This document shows, piece by piece, positions 10,282 through 18,946 of a stretch of 64,000 bases of DNA. Within the stretch, counting starts at the first letter, position 1; each line of letters starts with the position of its first letter. The position numbers and the translations under genes were made by a program. A model generated the notes under the pieces. The model made no database searches. It saw only the letters and a program-made list of their open reading frames with translations, and was not told the DNA's origin. Source of the stretch: Anabaenopsis elenkinii CCIBt3563 (GTDB lineage: Bacteria > Cyanobacteriota > Cyanobacteriia > Cyanobacteriales > Nostocaceae); contig NZ_CP063311.1 of NCBI RefSeq assembly GCF_015245355.1, forward strand, positions 3,138,469-3,202,468, written 5' to 3'.

Positions 10282-11265
10282 TTATAAATAATGGTGTAAA
10301 GTTTTTTCTAGTAGTTTGACATTAGCGTATACTGTATCCATATAGGGTGTAGGGGTGTGGGTGAGTTTTCCCAGTTCAATCACTGCTCCCAGAAGAGCCT
10401 CAACTTCTGTAGGTCGTCCAGCTTCAATATCTTGCAGCATAGAGGTTTTATGAGCGCCGACCTTTTCCGCCCCATTGATCCGCTGTTCTAAACTGATACT
10501 GAATTCAATACCTAGTTTTTCGCCAATGGTTTGGGCTTCCATCATCATCTGCCTTGCCAGTTCACGGGTCAAGGGGTATTGGCAAATCTGCTCTAGGGTG
10601 GCGCGAGTTAAGGCGCTGATGGGATTAAAGGCTAAGTTTCCCCATAATTTTACCCAGATTTCTGTCCTAATATTAGACCTGACTGGGGCTTTTAAACCTG
10701 CTTTTTTGAAGCTTTGGGCTAGTTTTTGCACACGTTCGGTTTTAGTGTGGTCGATTTCTCCCAGGCTGATGCGATCGCCTTCAATATGACGAATTACTCC
10801 CGGCGATCGTAATTCCACCGCTGGATAAACTACACAACCAATTACCCGATCTATCTCAATATTGGCGGCAATTATCCCCTGTGGATCAACAGACTGAATT
10901 TGTTGTCCTTCATATTCACCGCCATGCTTATAAAAGTACCACCAAGGAATACCATTCTGGGCAGTAACTACCATGGTATCAGAATTATAGAGGGATGATA
11001 CTTGAGGAGCGATCGCCGGTAAACTCTGCGCTTTCACTGCCAGGATGACCACATCTTGAGATCCTACCTGATTTATATTACTCGTAGCTACACAAGGATT
11101 GACTCTATAACTAGACCCATCGGCCATAATTACCTCTAGTCCCCTGTTTTGAATTGCTTCTAGATGCTTTCCCCGAGCAATTAAGGTGACATCTTCCCCT
11201 GCGCGAGCTAGTTTAGCTCCTAAATACCCACCAATAGCACCCGCACCTACAATACAAATTTTCAT
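10282..11265 (-). CDS. panE: 2-dehydropantoate 2-reductase (ketopantoate reductase family)
   Basis: NADPH-dependent reduction of ketopantoate to pantoate, the step after PanB. 327 residues with an N-terminal Rossmann motif GAGAIGGYLGAKLA (residues about 7-20), conserved AVKAQ and QNG near 75-105, and the C-terminal helical domain with KLWGNLAFNPISALT (the Lys and Asn of the family). Its start overlaps the stop of the upstream acyl-CoA synthetase gene by 4 bases (ATGA), so the two are translationally coupled. panB is two genes upstream on the same strand, which supports the pantothenate assignment; ApbA/PanE paralogues of unknown substrate also exist. Confidence 0.8.
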   Translation of the reverse strand: MKICIVGAGAIGGYLGAKLARAGEDVTLIARGKHLEAIQNRGLEVIMADGSSYRVNPCVATSNINQVGSQDVVILAVKAQSLPAIAPQVSSLYNSDTMVVTAQNGIPWWYFYKHGGEYEGQQIQSVDPQGIIAANIEIDRVIGCVVYPAVELRSPGVIRHIEGDRISLGEIDHTKTERVQKLAQSFKKAGLKAPVRSNIRTEIWVKLWGNLAFNPISALTRATLEQICQYPLTRELARQMMMEAQTIGEKLGIEFSISLEQRINGAEKVGAHKTSMLQDIEAGRPTEVEALLGAVIELGKLTHTPTPYMDTVYANVKLLEKTLHHYL

Positions 11266-12776
11266 ATGTCAGTCCCCAATTTCAGCAGTTTAGCCATATT
11301 CAACCTTTGCAGTTTCCCTGTTGCGCCGCGGGGTAAGGCTTCCAGGATATGAATTTGTTTAGGCACTTTGAAATCTGCTAAAACTTGGGAACAATAGGAT
11401 TTTAATTCCTGCTCACTGGTCTGACTTTTGAGCACCACCGCAGCATGAATCTCCTCACCCAGGGACTTGTGAGGGACAGCAAAAGCTAAAGCCTCAGCTA
11501 CAGCAGGATGACGCAGTAATAAATCATCTATTTCCAAAGGCGAAATTTTTTCACCACCTCTATTGATCAGTTCCTTGATTCTGCCGGTAAGGTAAAGGTA
11601 GCCATCTAGGTCTAGTTTACCCTGATCACCTGTACGGAACCAACCCTTAACAAAAGCAGTGGCGTTGGCTTGGGGATTATTCTCGTAACCATCGATAACA
11701 TTGGCTCCCTTTACTACCACTTCACCCAGACTACCTTGGGGAAGGAGGTAACCATTTTCATCCATAATCCCGATTTCCACACCCAAGGGCGCATAACCCA
11801 CACTTCCTGGTTTGCGGATTTTCGGCGGTAAAGGGTTGGAAGTCATCATGTGGGCTGCTTCTGTCATGCTGTAGGATTCTACCACTGGGGTATTAAGAAC
11901 TGCTTCCATTTGTTCGATAATTACCGGTGGTAGAGGGGCGCTGCTAGCACGAATAAAGCGGAATCTATGAGATTTAACAATATCTTGATTGCGACTGGCT
12001 CGCCCTAAAATCATTTGATGGATGGTAGGAGCAGCAGAGTACCAAGTGGGTTTGTATGTATCCACCAGTTGCCAAAATTCTAAGGCGTTAAACCCTGTGG
12101 GACAGATAAATGTCCCCCCTGATGCTAAGGTGGACAGTAGACAACCCACTAATCCATGAATATGAAATAGTGGCATGAGGCATAAATTGGTGTCCTTGTC
12201 TGTGAGATTGTAGACAGTGATAATATTCTGGGCAGAAGCTATCAGATGACGGTGGCGAATGGGAACTCGTTTAGGACGGCTAGTAGTTCCACTGGTATGT
12301 AAAATAATCGCTATATCATCATCTGTAGGTAACTCAGATTTATTAGGTTCTATTTGTGGCTGTTTAACTTCCCCGTTTAATGCCAAACTCAATGTACCAT
12401 CAGAGTTACTTGTAACATTAATTAAGAGCATATCGGGATGAGCCGCCGCAATGGCGGACTCTGGTGTCCCTGGTAAGGTGATCAGGGCTTCGGCTTGGAG
12501 GTCTTGGTAGTAAAAGGCAAATTCTTCTTTTTTATATTTGGGATTCAGGGGTGCTGCTGTTCCGCACAAGCTAGCAGCAAGGAAAATACAGGCCATCTCA
12601 GAACCATTACCCATAGCAATGGCGATGCGGCTTCCTTTACCTAGGCCGAAACTATGCAGTTGTGCAACTAGACTTAATACATTTGACTTCAGCTGCTCAT
12701 ATGTCAAAGTTAGTTGGGCTGGTGTGAATAAGGCTGGATGCTCGTCTTTTCCAGTTATAATATCTAATATATGCAT
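11262..12776 (-). CDS. AMP-dependent acyl-CoA synthetase/ligase
   Basis: 504-residue member of the ANL adenylating family; activates a carboxylate with ATP and couples it to CoA. Visible are the P-loop HTSGTTSRPKRVP (about 160-172), YSMTEAAHM, the GWFRTGDQGKLDLDGYL hinge region with GRIKELINRGGEKISP, and the C-terminal catalytic Lys in LPRGATGKLQR. It is closest in feel to the plant AAE3/yeast Pcs60 (oxalyl-CoA synthetase) branch, but the substrate cannot be read from sequence. It lies 1 base after the Uma2-like gene and overlaps panE by 4 bases, so all belong to one operon-like run. Confidence 0.85.
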   Translation of the reverse strand: MHILDIITGKDEHPALFTPAQLTLTYEQLKSNVLSLVAQLHSFGLGKGSRIAIAMGNGSEMACIFLAASLCGTAAPLNPKYKKEEFAFYYQDLQAEALITLPGTPESAIAAAHPDMLLINVTSNSDGTLSLALNGEVKQPQIEPNKSELPTDDDIAIILHTSGTTSRPKRVPIRHRHLIASAQNIITVYNLTDKDTNLCLMPLFHIHGLVGCLLSTLASGGTFICPTGFNALEFWQLVDTYKPTWYSAAPTIHQMILGRASRNQDIVKSHRFRFIRASSAPLPPVIIEQMEAVLNTPVVESYSMTEAAHMMTSNPLPPKIRKPGSVGYAPLGVEIGIMDENGYLLPQGSLGEVVVKGANVIDGYENNPQANATAFVKGWFRTGDQGKLDLDGYLYLTGRIKELINRGGEKISPLEIDDLLLRHPAVAEALAFAVPHKSLGEEIHAAVVLKSQTSEQELKSYCSQVLADFKVPKQIHILEALPRGATGKLQRLNMAKLLKLGTDI

Positions 12777-12777
12777 A

Positions 12778-13575
12778 TTATACTATCGCATCAGGGTCAA
12801 CACCTAGCTCACGTAACTTTGCTGCTAGTATTTCCGCCCGTTGGCGTTCTTGTTCAGCTCGTTGGCGTTCTTGTTCAGCTCGTTGGCGTTCTTGTTCAGC
12901 TCGTTGGCGTTCTTGTTCAGCTTGCTCACTACTCCACAACAACAAATTACCTTCTTTATCCCACCACCGCAGCCAATTCATATTTTGGCATAGTCTTTCA
13001 CCTGGCCAAATTCCCAGGAATAATTCTAATTGCTCAATCCAGTAACGACCATTGTCCTCTGCCGTCATTAAGCTATATTTTTCGTTTTCTAAACACCTGA
13101 CTTCTAGAATCACTTCGTAGGGGTCATAGGTGATATAAGTGGGAACTTTAAGAATATGTTCGTAAAAATATAGTTTACCGTAGGGTGGCGTTGAACGGAT
13201 TGATAGTTCTCCATTTTCTGTGTCTGATAAAAATTCCATGACTACAGCCACAGGAGCACCTTCTAAATGGGGGGTATAACTACGACGAATCACCCCAGAG
13301 GCTACGGGTTGGACTTGGGGAACGTACAACCAGTCAGGCGCTTTGACAACTATTTTTTTGTTGACTGTCGCTACTAAACCGAAGTTAGAAGCAATTAACA
13401 TCTGGGGTTGGATGCGTTGTGTGGCTCCTAGTGCATCGGTCAGTGCCGAAGCCAGCGCCGGTTGTTGAATATTTTCCACTGGATCATCGGGTAGAATGAA
13501 TTCGGCGGGAAGAGCTTCCCAAGTAATATTTAATTCTTTTTGTGTTTTGTGAGTAGGGGGAATTTGTACCAACAT
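12778..13575 (-). CDS. Uma2 family (DUF820) endonuclease-like protein with a heptad-repeat tail
   Basis: 265 residues. The core (about 20-215) is the Uma2/DUF820 fold, a PD-(D/E)XK-like family expanded in cyanobacteria; FLSDTENGE, YEHILKVPTYITYDP and FEVRCLEN-like EVILEVRCLENEKY fit the family. The tail has the 7-residue unit AEQERQR four times, a predicted coiled coil, then AAKLRELGVDPDAI, a typical Uma2 ending. The repeat comes from four perfect 21-bp copies. Biological role of the family is not established. It sits between panB (34 bases) and the acyl-CoA synthetase (1 base). Confidence 0.85.
   Translation of the reverse strand: MLVQIPPTHKTQKELNITWEALPAEFILPDDPVENIQQPALASALTDALGATQRIQPQMLIASNFGLVATVNKKIVVKAPDWLYVPQVQPVASGVIRRSYTPHLEGAPVAVVMEFLSDTENGELSIRSTPPYGKLYFYEHILKVPTYITYDPYEVILEVRCLENEKYSLMTAEDNGRYWIEQLELFLGIWPGERLCQNMNWLRWWDKEGNLLLWSSEQAEQERQRAEQERQRAEQERQRAEQERQRAEILAAKLRELGVDPDAIV
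12839..12922. repeat. Four perfect 21-bp tandem repeats inside the Uma2 gene
   Basis: Four identical copies of a 21-base unit (first half CGTTGGCGTTC on the plus strand) at 12839-12859, 12860-12880, 12881-12901 and 12902-12922. The unit length is a multiple of three, so copy number can change without a frameshift. On the coding strand it gives the heptad AEQERQR. Confidence 0.95.
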
Positions 13576-13609
13576 TTAACTACTCCTAATAATATTTGAG
13601 TATATTCGG

Positions 13610-14380
13610 TTAGGGAAACTGGCGATCGCGCACTTCTGATGCGTAATCTTTCACAGCTTTGGTAATTGTCTCTCGCAGATTTGTGTAAACTTTTGCAAAG
13701 GGTGGGTGCTTTTCTCCCAAACCTAGGACATCGGAGGTGACTAACACCTGTCCATCACAATCAACTCCCGCACCGATGCCAATAGTAGGAATGTTTAATT
13801 TTTGTGTAATCTTTCTTGCTAAATCTGCGGGTATATGCTCTAAAACTATGGAGAATACACCGGCTTGTTCGAGAGCCATGGCCTGGTGGAAAATTGTCTC
13901 ACTAGCCTCTTGAGTTTTCCCCTGTTGTCGTAATCCCAGTTGATGTACTGATTGGGGTGTCAAACCGACATGACCCATGACTGGGATTCCGGCTTGTACC
14001 AGTCGAGCCACAGTTTCTACCATGGCGGGATAACCACCTTCTAACTTAACTGCTTGGGCCCCTGTTTCTTTCAAAATTAATCCGGCTGAGTGCATCGCCT
14101 GTGAGATGCTTTCTTGGTAAGTTAAAAATGGTAAATCAACCACCACTAAAGCCTGTTTGACACCACGACGCACAGCTTTAGCATGGTGCAACATTTCCTC
14201 TAGGGTAATTGGTAGTGTTGTCTCGTAACCTAAAACCACCGCCAGTGAGTCCCCCACTAAGATTAAGTCTACCCCAGCTGCATCTAGAAGTTGGGCGATC
14301 GCATAATCCCAAGCAGTCAAGGCGACGATTGACCGCCCCTGTTGTTTCCATTGAATTAATTGCCCAGTAGTGATTGCCAT
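13610..14380 (-). CDS. panB: 3-methyl-2-oxobutanoate hydroxymethyltransferase
   Basis: Transfers a hydroxymethyl group from methylene-tetrahydrofolate to alpha-ketoisovalerate to make ketopantoate, first step of pantothenate synthesis. 256 residues, standard length. Signatures: [32 protein letters not shown] (metal-binding Asp), [29 protein letters not shown], and [21 protein letters not shown]. First gene of the run panB - Uma2 - acyl-CoA synthetase - panE, with panE supplying the next step. Confidence 0.96.
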   Translation of the reverse strand: MAITTGQLIQWKQQGRSIVALTAWDYAIAQLLDAAGVDLILVGDSLAVVLGYETTLPITLEEMLHHAKAVRRGVKQALVVVDLPFLTYQESISQAMHSAGLILKETGAQAVKLEGGYPAMVETVARLVQAGIPVMGHVGLTPQSVHQLGLRQQGKTQEASETIFHQAMALEQAGVFSIVLEHIPADLARKITQKLNIPTIGIGAGVDCDGQVLVTSDVLGLGEKHPPFAKVYTNLRETITKAVKDYASEVRDRQFP

Positions 14381-15098
14381 TGTTTAACAGGTAAACGCCA
14401 TTCATCCTATCTGTACCAGAAAGTAGGGAGGGTGGATGTTGAGTATAATGCTTCTCCTCTCCATGCCACTGCACTTCTTTACATTTAAGGTGGACTTTTG
14501 TAAATCAGTCTTAACAAAATGTTTAAAACTTTATGTAATAACAAATTTAAATAAATCAGTTAAAAACTTTGAAAGAATAACTTATCAAATTCTTGATATA
14601 TTGTAAGACAACATACAAATGACGTGGTGTGCAATTTCTTTTTCTTTCGCTTATCACTCTGCTGAGTTTATGTCAAGCAAATTCTCCCGTGATCTATTCC
14701 CCCATTGTGAGGGGATATATCACCGAGTCTATCCGGTGAGATATCAACCCAGTCAGCTAAAAACGCCGTTATGTGGGGTAATAGTCCTGTGACCATCCTC
14801 AGACAGCGGTGTAAAGACAAAAATTTAGCGGGGTAAGAGCAAAGAGTTAAAAGAGAATTTTTATTTACGGGATGAGGAAACAGCATGACGGGCTTGATGC
14901 ACCCCAGCTTCTTGGGGAGAACATTTGTAAATAAATGTTTCGTTGCCAGAAAACCTACCCGCCAAAACCAACCTCTAACAAAAAAATTTTCCTGATTTTT
15001 CCCCAATCAATAAGGGTAAAAAGCGGGAGTGAGAAAAAGTTGCACAGAACGTGATTTGATTAAGTAATTAATAGAGTGACTTCTTGGAAGGGGAATTT
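14381..15098 (+). promoter_or_regulatory. rbcL upstream region / long 5' leader
   Basis: 718 bases without a gene between divergent panB and rbcL. It holds a GTA-N8-TAC motif (14603-14616), a hairpin TCACCG/CGGTGA at 14720-14739, and the rbcL ribosome-binding site GGAAGGGG at 15086-15093. Long rbcL leaders (about 400-500 bases) are known in Anabaena, so much of this is probably transcribed. It also carries the panB promoter on the other strand. Confidence 0.6.
14603..14616. promoter_or_regulatory. Candidate NtcA-binding site upstream of rbcL
   Basis: Exact match to the NtcA consensus GTA-N8-TAC (GTAAGACAACATAC), 483 bases before the rbcL ATG. Binding of NtcA (BifA/VF1) upstream of rbcL has been reported in Anabaena. 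A TAN3T box at the spacing of an activated promoter is not obvious, so repression or a distant start site is possible. A 6-base consensus also occurs by chance. Confidence 0.45.
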
Positions 15099-16529
15099 AT
15101 GTCTTACGCTCAAACGAAGACCCAGAGCAAATCAGGATATCAAGCCGGGGTTAAAGATTACAGACTAACTTATTACACCCCAGATTACACACCTAAAGAT
15201 ACAGACCTTCTAGCCGCCTTCCGGATGACTCCCCAGCCTGGGGTTCCCCCCGAAGAAGCGGGTGCTGCTGTGGCGGCTGAATCCTCCACAGGTACTTGGA
15301 CAACTGTATGGACAGACTTGCTCACAGACCTAGATCGCTACAAAGGTCGTTGCTACGACATTGAACCGGTTCCCGGTGAAGATAACCAGTACATCGCCTA
15401 TGTTGCTTATCCTCTAGACCTGTTTGAGGAAGGTTCCGTCACCAATATGTTGACCTCGATTGTAGGTAACGTATTTGGTTTTAAAGCTTTGCGGGCGCTA
15501 CGTCTAGAAGACTTACGGATTCCTGTCGCTTACCTGAAAACCTTCCAAGGACCACCTCACGGTATTCAAGTAGAACGTGACAAATTAAACAAATATGGTC
15601 GTCCTTTGTTGGGTTGTACCATTAAGCCCAAATTAGGTTTGTCTGCTAAGAACTACGGACGCGCTGTATATGAGTGCTTGCGCGGTGGTTTGGACTTCAC
15701 CAAAGACGACGAAAACATCAACTCTGCACCATTCCAAAGATGGCGCGATCGCTTCTTGTTTGTAGCAGAAGCCATCCACAAAGCACAAGCAGAAACCGGG
15801 GAAATCAAAGGTCACTACCTGAACGTTACCGCCCCCACCTGTGAACAAATGTTGCAACGGGCTGAGTTCGCTAAAGAACTGAAGATGCCCATCATCATGC
15901 ACGACTACCTGACCGCCGGGTTCACCGCTAACACCACCTTGGCGCGTTGGTGTCGTGATAACGGTATTTTGCTGCACATTCACCGCGCGATGCACGCTGT
16001 AATTGACCGTCAAAAGAACCACGGTATCCACTTCCGTGTATTGGCTAAAACCCTGCGGATGTCCGGCGGTGACCACATCCACACCGGTACAGTAGTTGGT
16101 AAGTTGGAAGGCGAACGTGGTATTACCATGGGCTTCGTTGACCTGTTGCGTGAAAACTACGTTGAACAAGACAAATCTCGCGGTATCTACTTTACCCAAG
16201 ATTGGGCTTCTATGCCTGGTGTAATGGCAGTTGCTTCTGGTGGTATCCACGTATGGCATATGCCCGCACTAGTAGAAATCTTCGGCGATGACTCCGTACT
16301 CCAGTTTGGTGGTGGTACACTGGGTCACCCCTGGGGTAACGCACCTGGTGCAACCGCTAACCGCGTGGCTCTAGAAGCTTGTATCCAAGCTCGTAACGAA
16401 GGCCGCAACTTGGCTCGTGAAGGTAACGATATCATCCGCGAAGCTGCTAAGTGGAGCCCTGAGTTGGCTGTTGCTTGCGAACTGTGGAAAGAAATCAAGT
16501 TCGAGTTCGAGGCCATGGATACTGTCTGA
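15099..16529 (+). CDS. rbcL: Ribulose bisphosphate carboxylase large subunit
   Basis: Catalytic subunit of form IB Rubisco (L8S8), which fixes CO2 on ribulose-1,5-bisphosphate in carboxysomes. 476 residues, the normal cyanobacterial length. Active-site blocks are [32 protein letters not shown] (carbamylated Lys and metal-binding Asp/Glu), [12 protein letters not shown], and the loop-6 GKLEGER. The frame is open five codons further to a TTG, but the ATG giving MSYAQTKTQ is conserved and has GGAAGGGG just before it. First gene of rbcL-rbcX-rbcS. Confidence 0.99.
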   Translation: MSYAQTKTQSKSGYQAGVKDYRLTYYTPDYTPKDTDLLAAFRMTPQPGVPPEEAGAAVAAESSTGTWTTVWTDLLTDLDRYKGRCYDIEPVPGEDNQYIAYVAYPLDLFEEGSVTNMLTSIVGNVFGFKALRALRLEDLRIPVAYLKTFQGPPHGIQVERDKLNKYGRPLLGCTIKPKLGLSAKNYGRAVYECLRGGLDFTKDDENINSAPFQRWRDRFLFVAEAIHKAQAETGEIKGHYLNVTAPTCEQMLQRAEFAKELKMPIIMHDYLTAGFTANTTLARWCRDNGILLHIHRAMHAVIDRQKNHGIHFRVLAKTLRMSGGDHIHTGTVVGKLEGERGITMGFVDLLRENYVEQDKSRGIYFTQDWASMPGVMAVASGGIHVWHMPALVEIFGDDSVLQFGGGTLGHPWGNAPGATANRVALEACIQARNEGRNLAREGNDIIREAAKWSPELAVACELWKEIKFEFEAMDTV

Positions 16530-16581
16530 TCCTGAAGTAACCGGTAAAAAGTTAAAGAGTACAAGAAAATAATCATTCTTT

Positions 16582-16617
16582 CTTTTAACCTTTGACTTTT
16601 GACTTTTTACTTTTTAT
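16582..16617. repeat. Short tandem heptamer-like repeats between rbcL and rbcX
   Basis: A degenerate run of 7-base units (TTTGACT, TTTGACT, TTTTACT) in the 103-base rbcL-rbcX spacer. Such STRR sequences are known from this spacer in heterocystous cyanobacteria. The run ends 15 bases before the rbcX ATG. Confidence 0.7.
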
Positions 16618-16632
16618 GGGCTGGGGTCAAGC

Positions 16633-17031
16633 ATGAATCTAAAGCAAATTGCGAAAGACACAGCCAAAACTCTCCAAAGTTACCTGACTTATCAGGCGCT
16701 GCGGACTGTATTGGCACAGCTAGGCGAAACGAATCCTCCCTTAGCGTATTGGTTGCAAAACTTTTCTGCGGGGAAAATCCAAGACGGAGAAGCATATCTT
16801 GAGCAACTGCTCCAAGAAAAGCCAGATTTGGCACTGCGGCTCATGACAGTCAGAGAACACATAGCCGCAGAAGTAGCCGAATTTCTCCCGGAAATGGTTT
16901 GTACTGGGATTCGACAAGCCAATATTCAGCAGCGTCGCCAGCATTTAGAACGCATGACACAAATAGATACATCTGACCCCAGTCCGCACCCAGAACAGCA
17001 GACAAGTTCCGATCCCCCCAGTCAAGAGTGA
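16633..17031 (+). CDS. rbcX: Rubisco assembly chaperone RbcX
   Basis: Small helical, homodimeric chaperone that holds the C-terminal tail of newly folded RbcL and promotes L8 core assembly. 132 residues, as expected. Its N-terminus is MNLKQIAKDTAKTLQSYLTYQA, followed by LAETNPP-like LGETNPPLAYWL, which forms the RbcL-tail groove, and a disordered Ser/Pro/Gln-rich C-terminus. Its position between rbcL and rbcS is the typical arrangement. Confidence 0.97.
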   Translation: MNLKQIAKDTAKTLQSYLTYQALRTVLAQLGETNPPLAYWLQNFSAGKIQDGEAYLEQLLQEKPDLALRLMTVREHIAAEVAEFLPEMVCTGIRQANIQQRRQHLERMTQIDTSDPSPHPEQQTSSDPPSQE

Positions 17032-17089
17032 ACAGTAGTTCACTCAGAACTGAAAAACTACTATCAATCTCAAACCATTATCAAAAGCT

Positions 17090-17419
17090 ATGCAAACTTT
17101 ACCAAAAGAGCGTCGTTACGAAACCCTTTCCTACTTACCCCCTCTTTCTGATGCTCAAATTGCCAAGCAGGTAGATTACATCTTGGCTCAAGGTTATATT
17201 CCTGCTGTTGAGTTCAACGAAACTTCTGAACCCACAGAATTGTACTGGACAATGTGGAAGTTACCTTTGTTTAACGCCAGATCTACTCACGAAGTACTCA
17301 GCGAAGTTCAATCTTGTCGTTCTCAATATAGCAACTGCTATATTCGTGTTGTAGGCTTTGACAACATCAAACAGTGTCAAGTTCTCAGCTTTATTGTTCA
17401 CAAGCCCAGCAGATACTAA
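17090..17419 (+). CDS. rbcS: Ribulose bisphosphate carboxylase small subunit
   Basis: 109-residue small subunit that caps the Rubisco L8 core. Typical blocks are [37 protein letters not shown], and [20 protein letters not shown]. Third gene of the operon, 58 bases after rbcX. A hairpin with T/A-rich flanks follows at 17454-17477. Confidence 0.99.
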   Translation: MQTLPKERRYETLSYLPPLSDAQIAKQVDYILAQGYIPAVEFNETSEPTELYWTMWKLPLFNARSTHEVLSEVQSCRSQYSNCYIRVVGFDNIKQCQVLSFIVHKPSRY

Positions 17420-17453
17420 AAGCTGACAAGTTAAATTAATTTTTTTTGTTGGG

Positions 17454-17477
17454 GAGAGGTGGAATTGTCTACCTCTC
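17454..17477 (+). terminator. Terminator-like hairpin after rbcS
   Basis: Stem GAGAGGT/ACCTCTC with a 10-base loop, 35 bases after the rbcS stop, followed by TTATTTATTTT. It probably ends or attenuates the rbcLXS transcript before the activase gene. Confidence 0.6.
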
Positions 17478-17554
17478 TTATTTATTTTCCTGAGAATTCA
17501 ATTCCCTGTTGGCGGTAGATAAAAATTAATTAAATAAGTAAAATAATTTACAAA

Positions 17555-18805
17555 ATGAGTTACTATATTGCTCCTCGCTTCCTAGATAAACTTGCAGTTC
17601 ACATTACTAAAAATTTCTTGAATCTTCCCGGTGTGCGAGTACCGTTAATTTTAGGTATTCACGGACGTAAGGGCGAAGGAAAGACATTTCAATGTCAGTT
17701 AGTCTTTGAAAAAATGGGGATTGAAGTAACTCTCATCTCTGGGGGTGAATTGGAAAGTCCCGACGCGGGAGACCCAGCGCGGTTGATTCGTTTGCGCTAT
17801 CGGGAAACCGCAGAATTAATTAGGGTACGCGGTAAAATGTGTGTGCTGATGATTAATGATTTAGATGCGGGTGCGGGGCGCTTTGATGAGGGGACTCAGT
17901 ATACTGTCAATACCCAGTTAGTGAATGCTACACTGATGAACATTGCGGATAATCCTACAGATGTGCAGTTACCTGGAAGCTATGATTCCACTCCCTTACA
18001 TCGTGTTCCGATTATTGTCACAGGTAATGATTTTTCTACCCTCTACGCCCCATTAGTTCGGGATGGACGCATGGAGAAATTCTACTGGGAACCAGATAGG
18101 GATGACAAGGTGGGAATTGTCGGCGGAATTTTTCAGCAAGATGGACTGTCACAACGGGAAATTGAACAGTTAGTTGGTACTTTTCCCCATCAATCTATTG
18201 ACTTCTATAGCGCCTTGCGATCGCGTATTTATGATCAACAAGTACGTGATTTTATTTATCAAGTCGGTTTTGAAAATGTATCGTTGCGTGTGGTCAATAG
18301 TGCTGAGAAACCACCAGAGTTTAAAAAGCCGGATTTTAGCTTATCTCATTTAATTGAGGCGGGTAAATTCATGGTGGGTGAACAACAACGGGTAGAAACT
18401 TCCCAATTGGTGGATGAATATAACCGCTTAAATCGAGGTCGCAAAAATTATCAACCTGCACCACCTACCCCCGTAACACCCAGTAGTCAACCATCCGCAA
18501 ATGGTTCCCAACCACAGGAAGCTACAAGTACCCATTTAAACCTAGAGACACAAGCACAAATCCGCCAAATACTGGCTCAAGGTCATAAAATTAACTTTGA
18601 ACACGTAGACGAACGCCGCTTCCGCACAGGTTCATGGCAAAGTTGCGGTACTACTCACATTGATGCTGAATCAGATGCTGTGTTAACCTTAGAATCCTGT
18701 TTAGCTGAATATCGCGGTGAGTATGTGCGTTTGGTAGGAATTGATCCCCATGCTAAACGGCGGGTAGTGGAAACAATTATTCAACGACCCAATGGGAGGA
18801 ATTAA
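17555..18805 (+). CDS. rca: Rubisco activase-like AAA+ protein with small-subunit-like C-terminal domain
   Basis: 416 residues. The N-terminal AAA+ module has Walker A GIHGRKGEGKT (about 34-44), Walker B VLMINDLDAGAGR (about 101-113) and sensor ITGND-like IVTGNDF. A Pro/Ser/Gln-rich linker (about 300-325) leads to a C-terminal RbcS-like domain (about 330-413: ILAQGHKINFEHVDERRFRT, then CLAEYRGEYVRLVGID). Such SSUL domains recruit Rubisco into carboxysomes or condensates in heterocystous strains. It lies directly downstream of rbcS, past a terminator-like hairpin. Confidence 0.95.
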   Translation: MSYYIAPRFLDKLAVHITKNFLNLPGVRVPLILGIHGRKGEGKTFQCQLVFEKMGIEVTLISGGELESPDAGDPARLIRLRYRETAELIRVRGKMCVLMINDLDAGAGRFDEGTQYTVNTQLVNATLMNIADNPTDVQLPGSYDSTPLHRVPIIVTGNDFSTLYAPLVRDGRMEKFYWEPDRDDKVGIVGGIFQQDGLSQREIEQLVGTFPHQSIDFYSALRSRIYDQQVRDFIYQVGFENVSLRVVNSAEKPPEFKKPDFSLSHLIEAGKFMVGEQQRVETSQLVDEYNRLNRGRKNYQPAPPTPVTPSSQPSANGSQPQEATSTHLNLETQAQIRQILAQGHKINFEHVDERRFRTGSWQSCGTTHIDAESDAVLTLESCLAEYRGEYVRLVGIDPHAKRRVVETIIQRPNGRN

Positions 18806-18884
18806 TTGACGCTATATTACAACCTGCTGGGGCTAGTTTAACCGCGATCGCCTGGCCAATACTTGAAGTTGCACTTTTGACACT

Positions 18885-18906
18885 CCCACGGCTGAAAGCA
18901 CGTGGG
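18885..18906. mobile_element. Possible IS200/IS605-type end hairpin (remnant)
   Basis: Sequence ACTCCCACGGCTGAAAGCAC continuing into GTGGGATTCTTCATTC forms a hairpin CCCACG/CGTGGG with an inner GCT/AGC. It closely resembles the subterminal hairpins of IS200/IS605 elements in cyanobacteria. No tnpA or tnpB gene is adjacent, so it would be a solo end or relic. It could equally serve as the activase terminator. Confidence 0.4.
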
Positions 18907-18946
18907 ATTCTTCATTCATCCAGCCAACTTCTGCAATAGGTACGCC

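Noticed and set aside
12839-12922. Possible CRISPR array
   Set aside because: Units are adjacent without spacers and code for a heptad in the Uma2-like protein.
15633-16259. 208-codon minus-strand frame
   Set aside because: Antisense to the highly conserved rbcL coding region; codon bias of rbcL creates the open frame.
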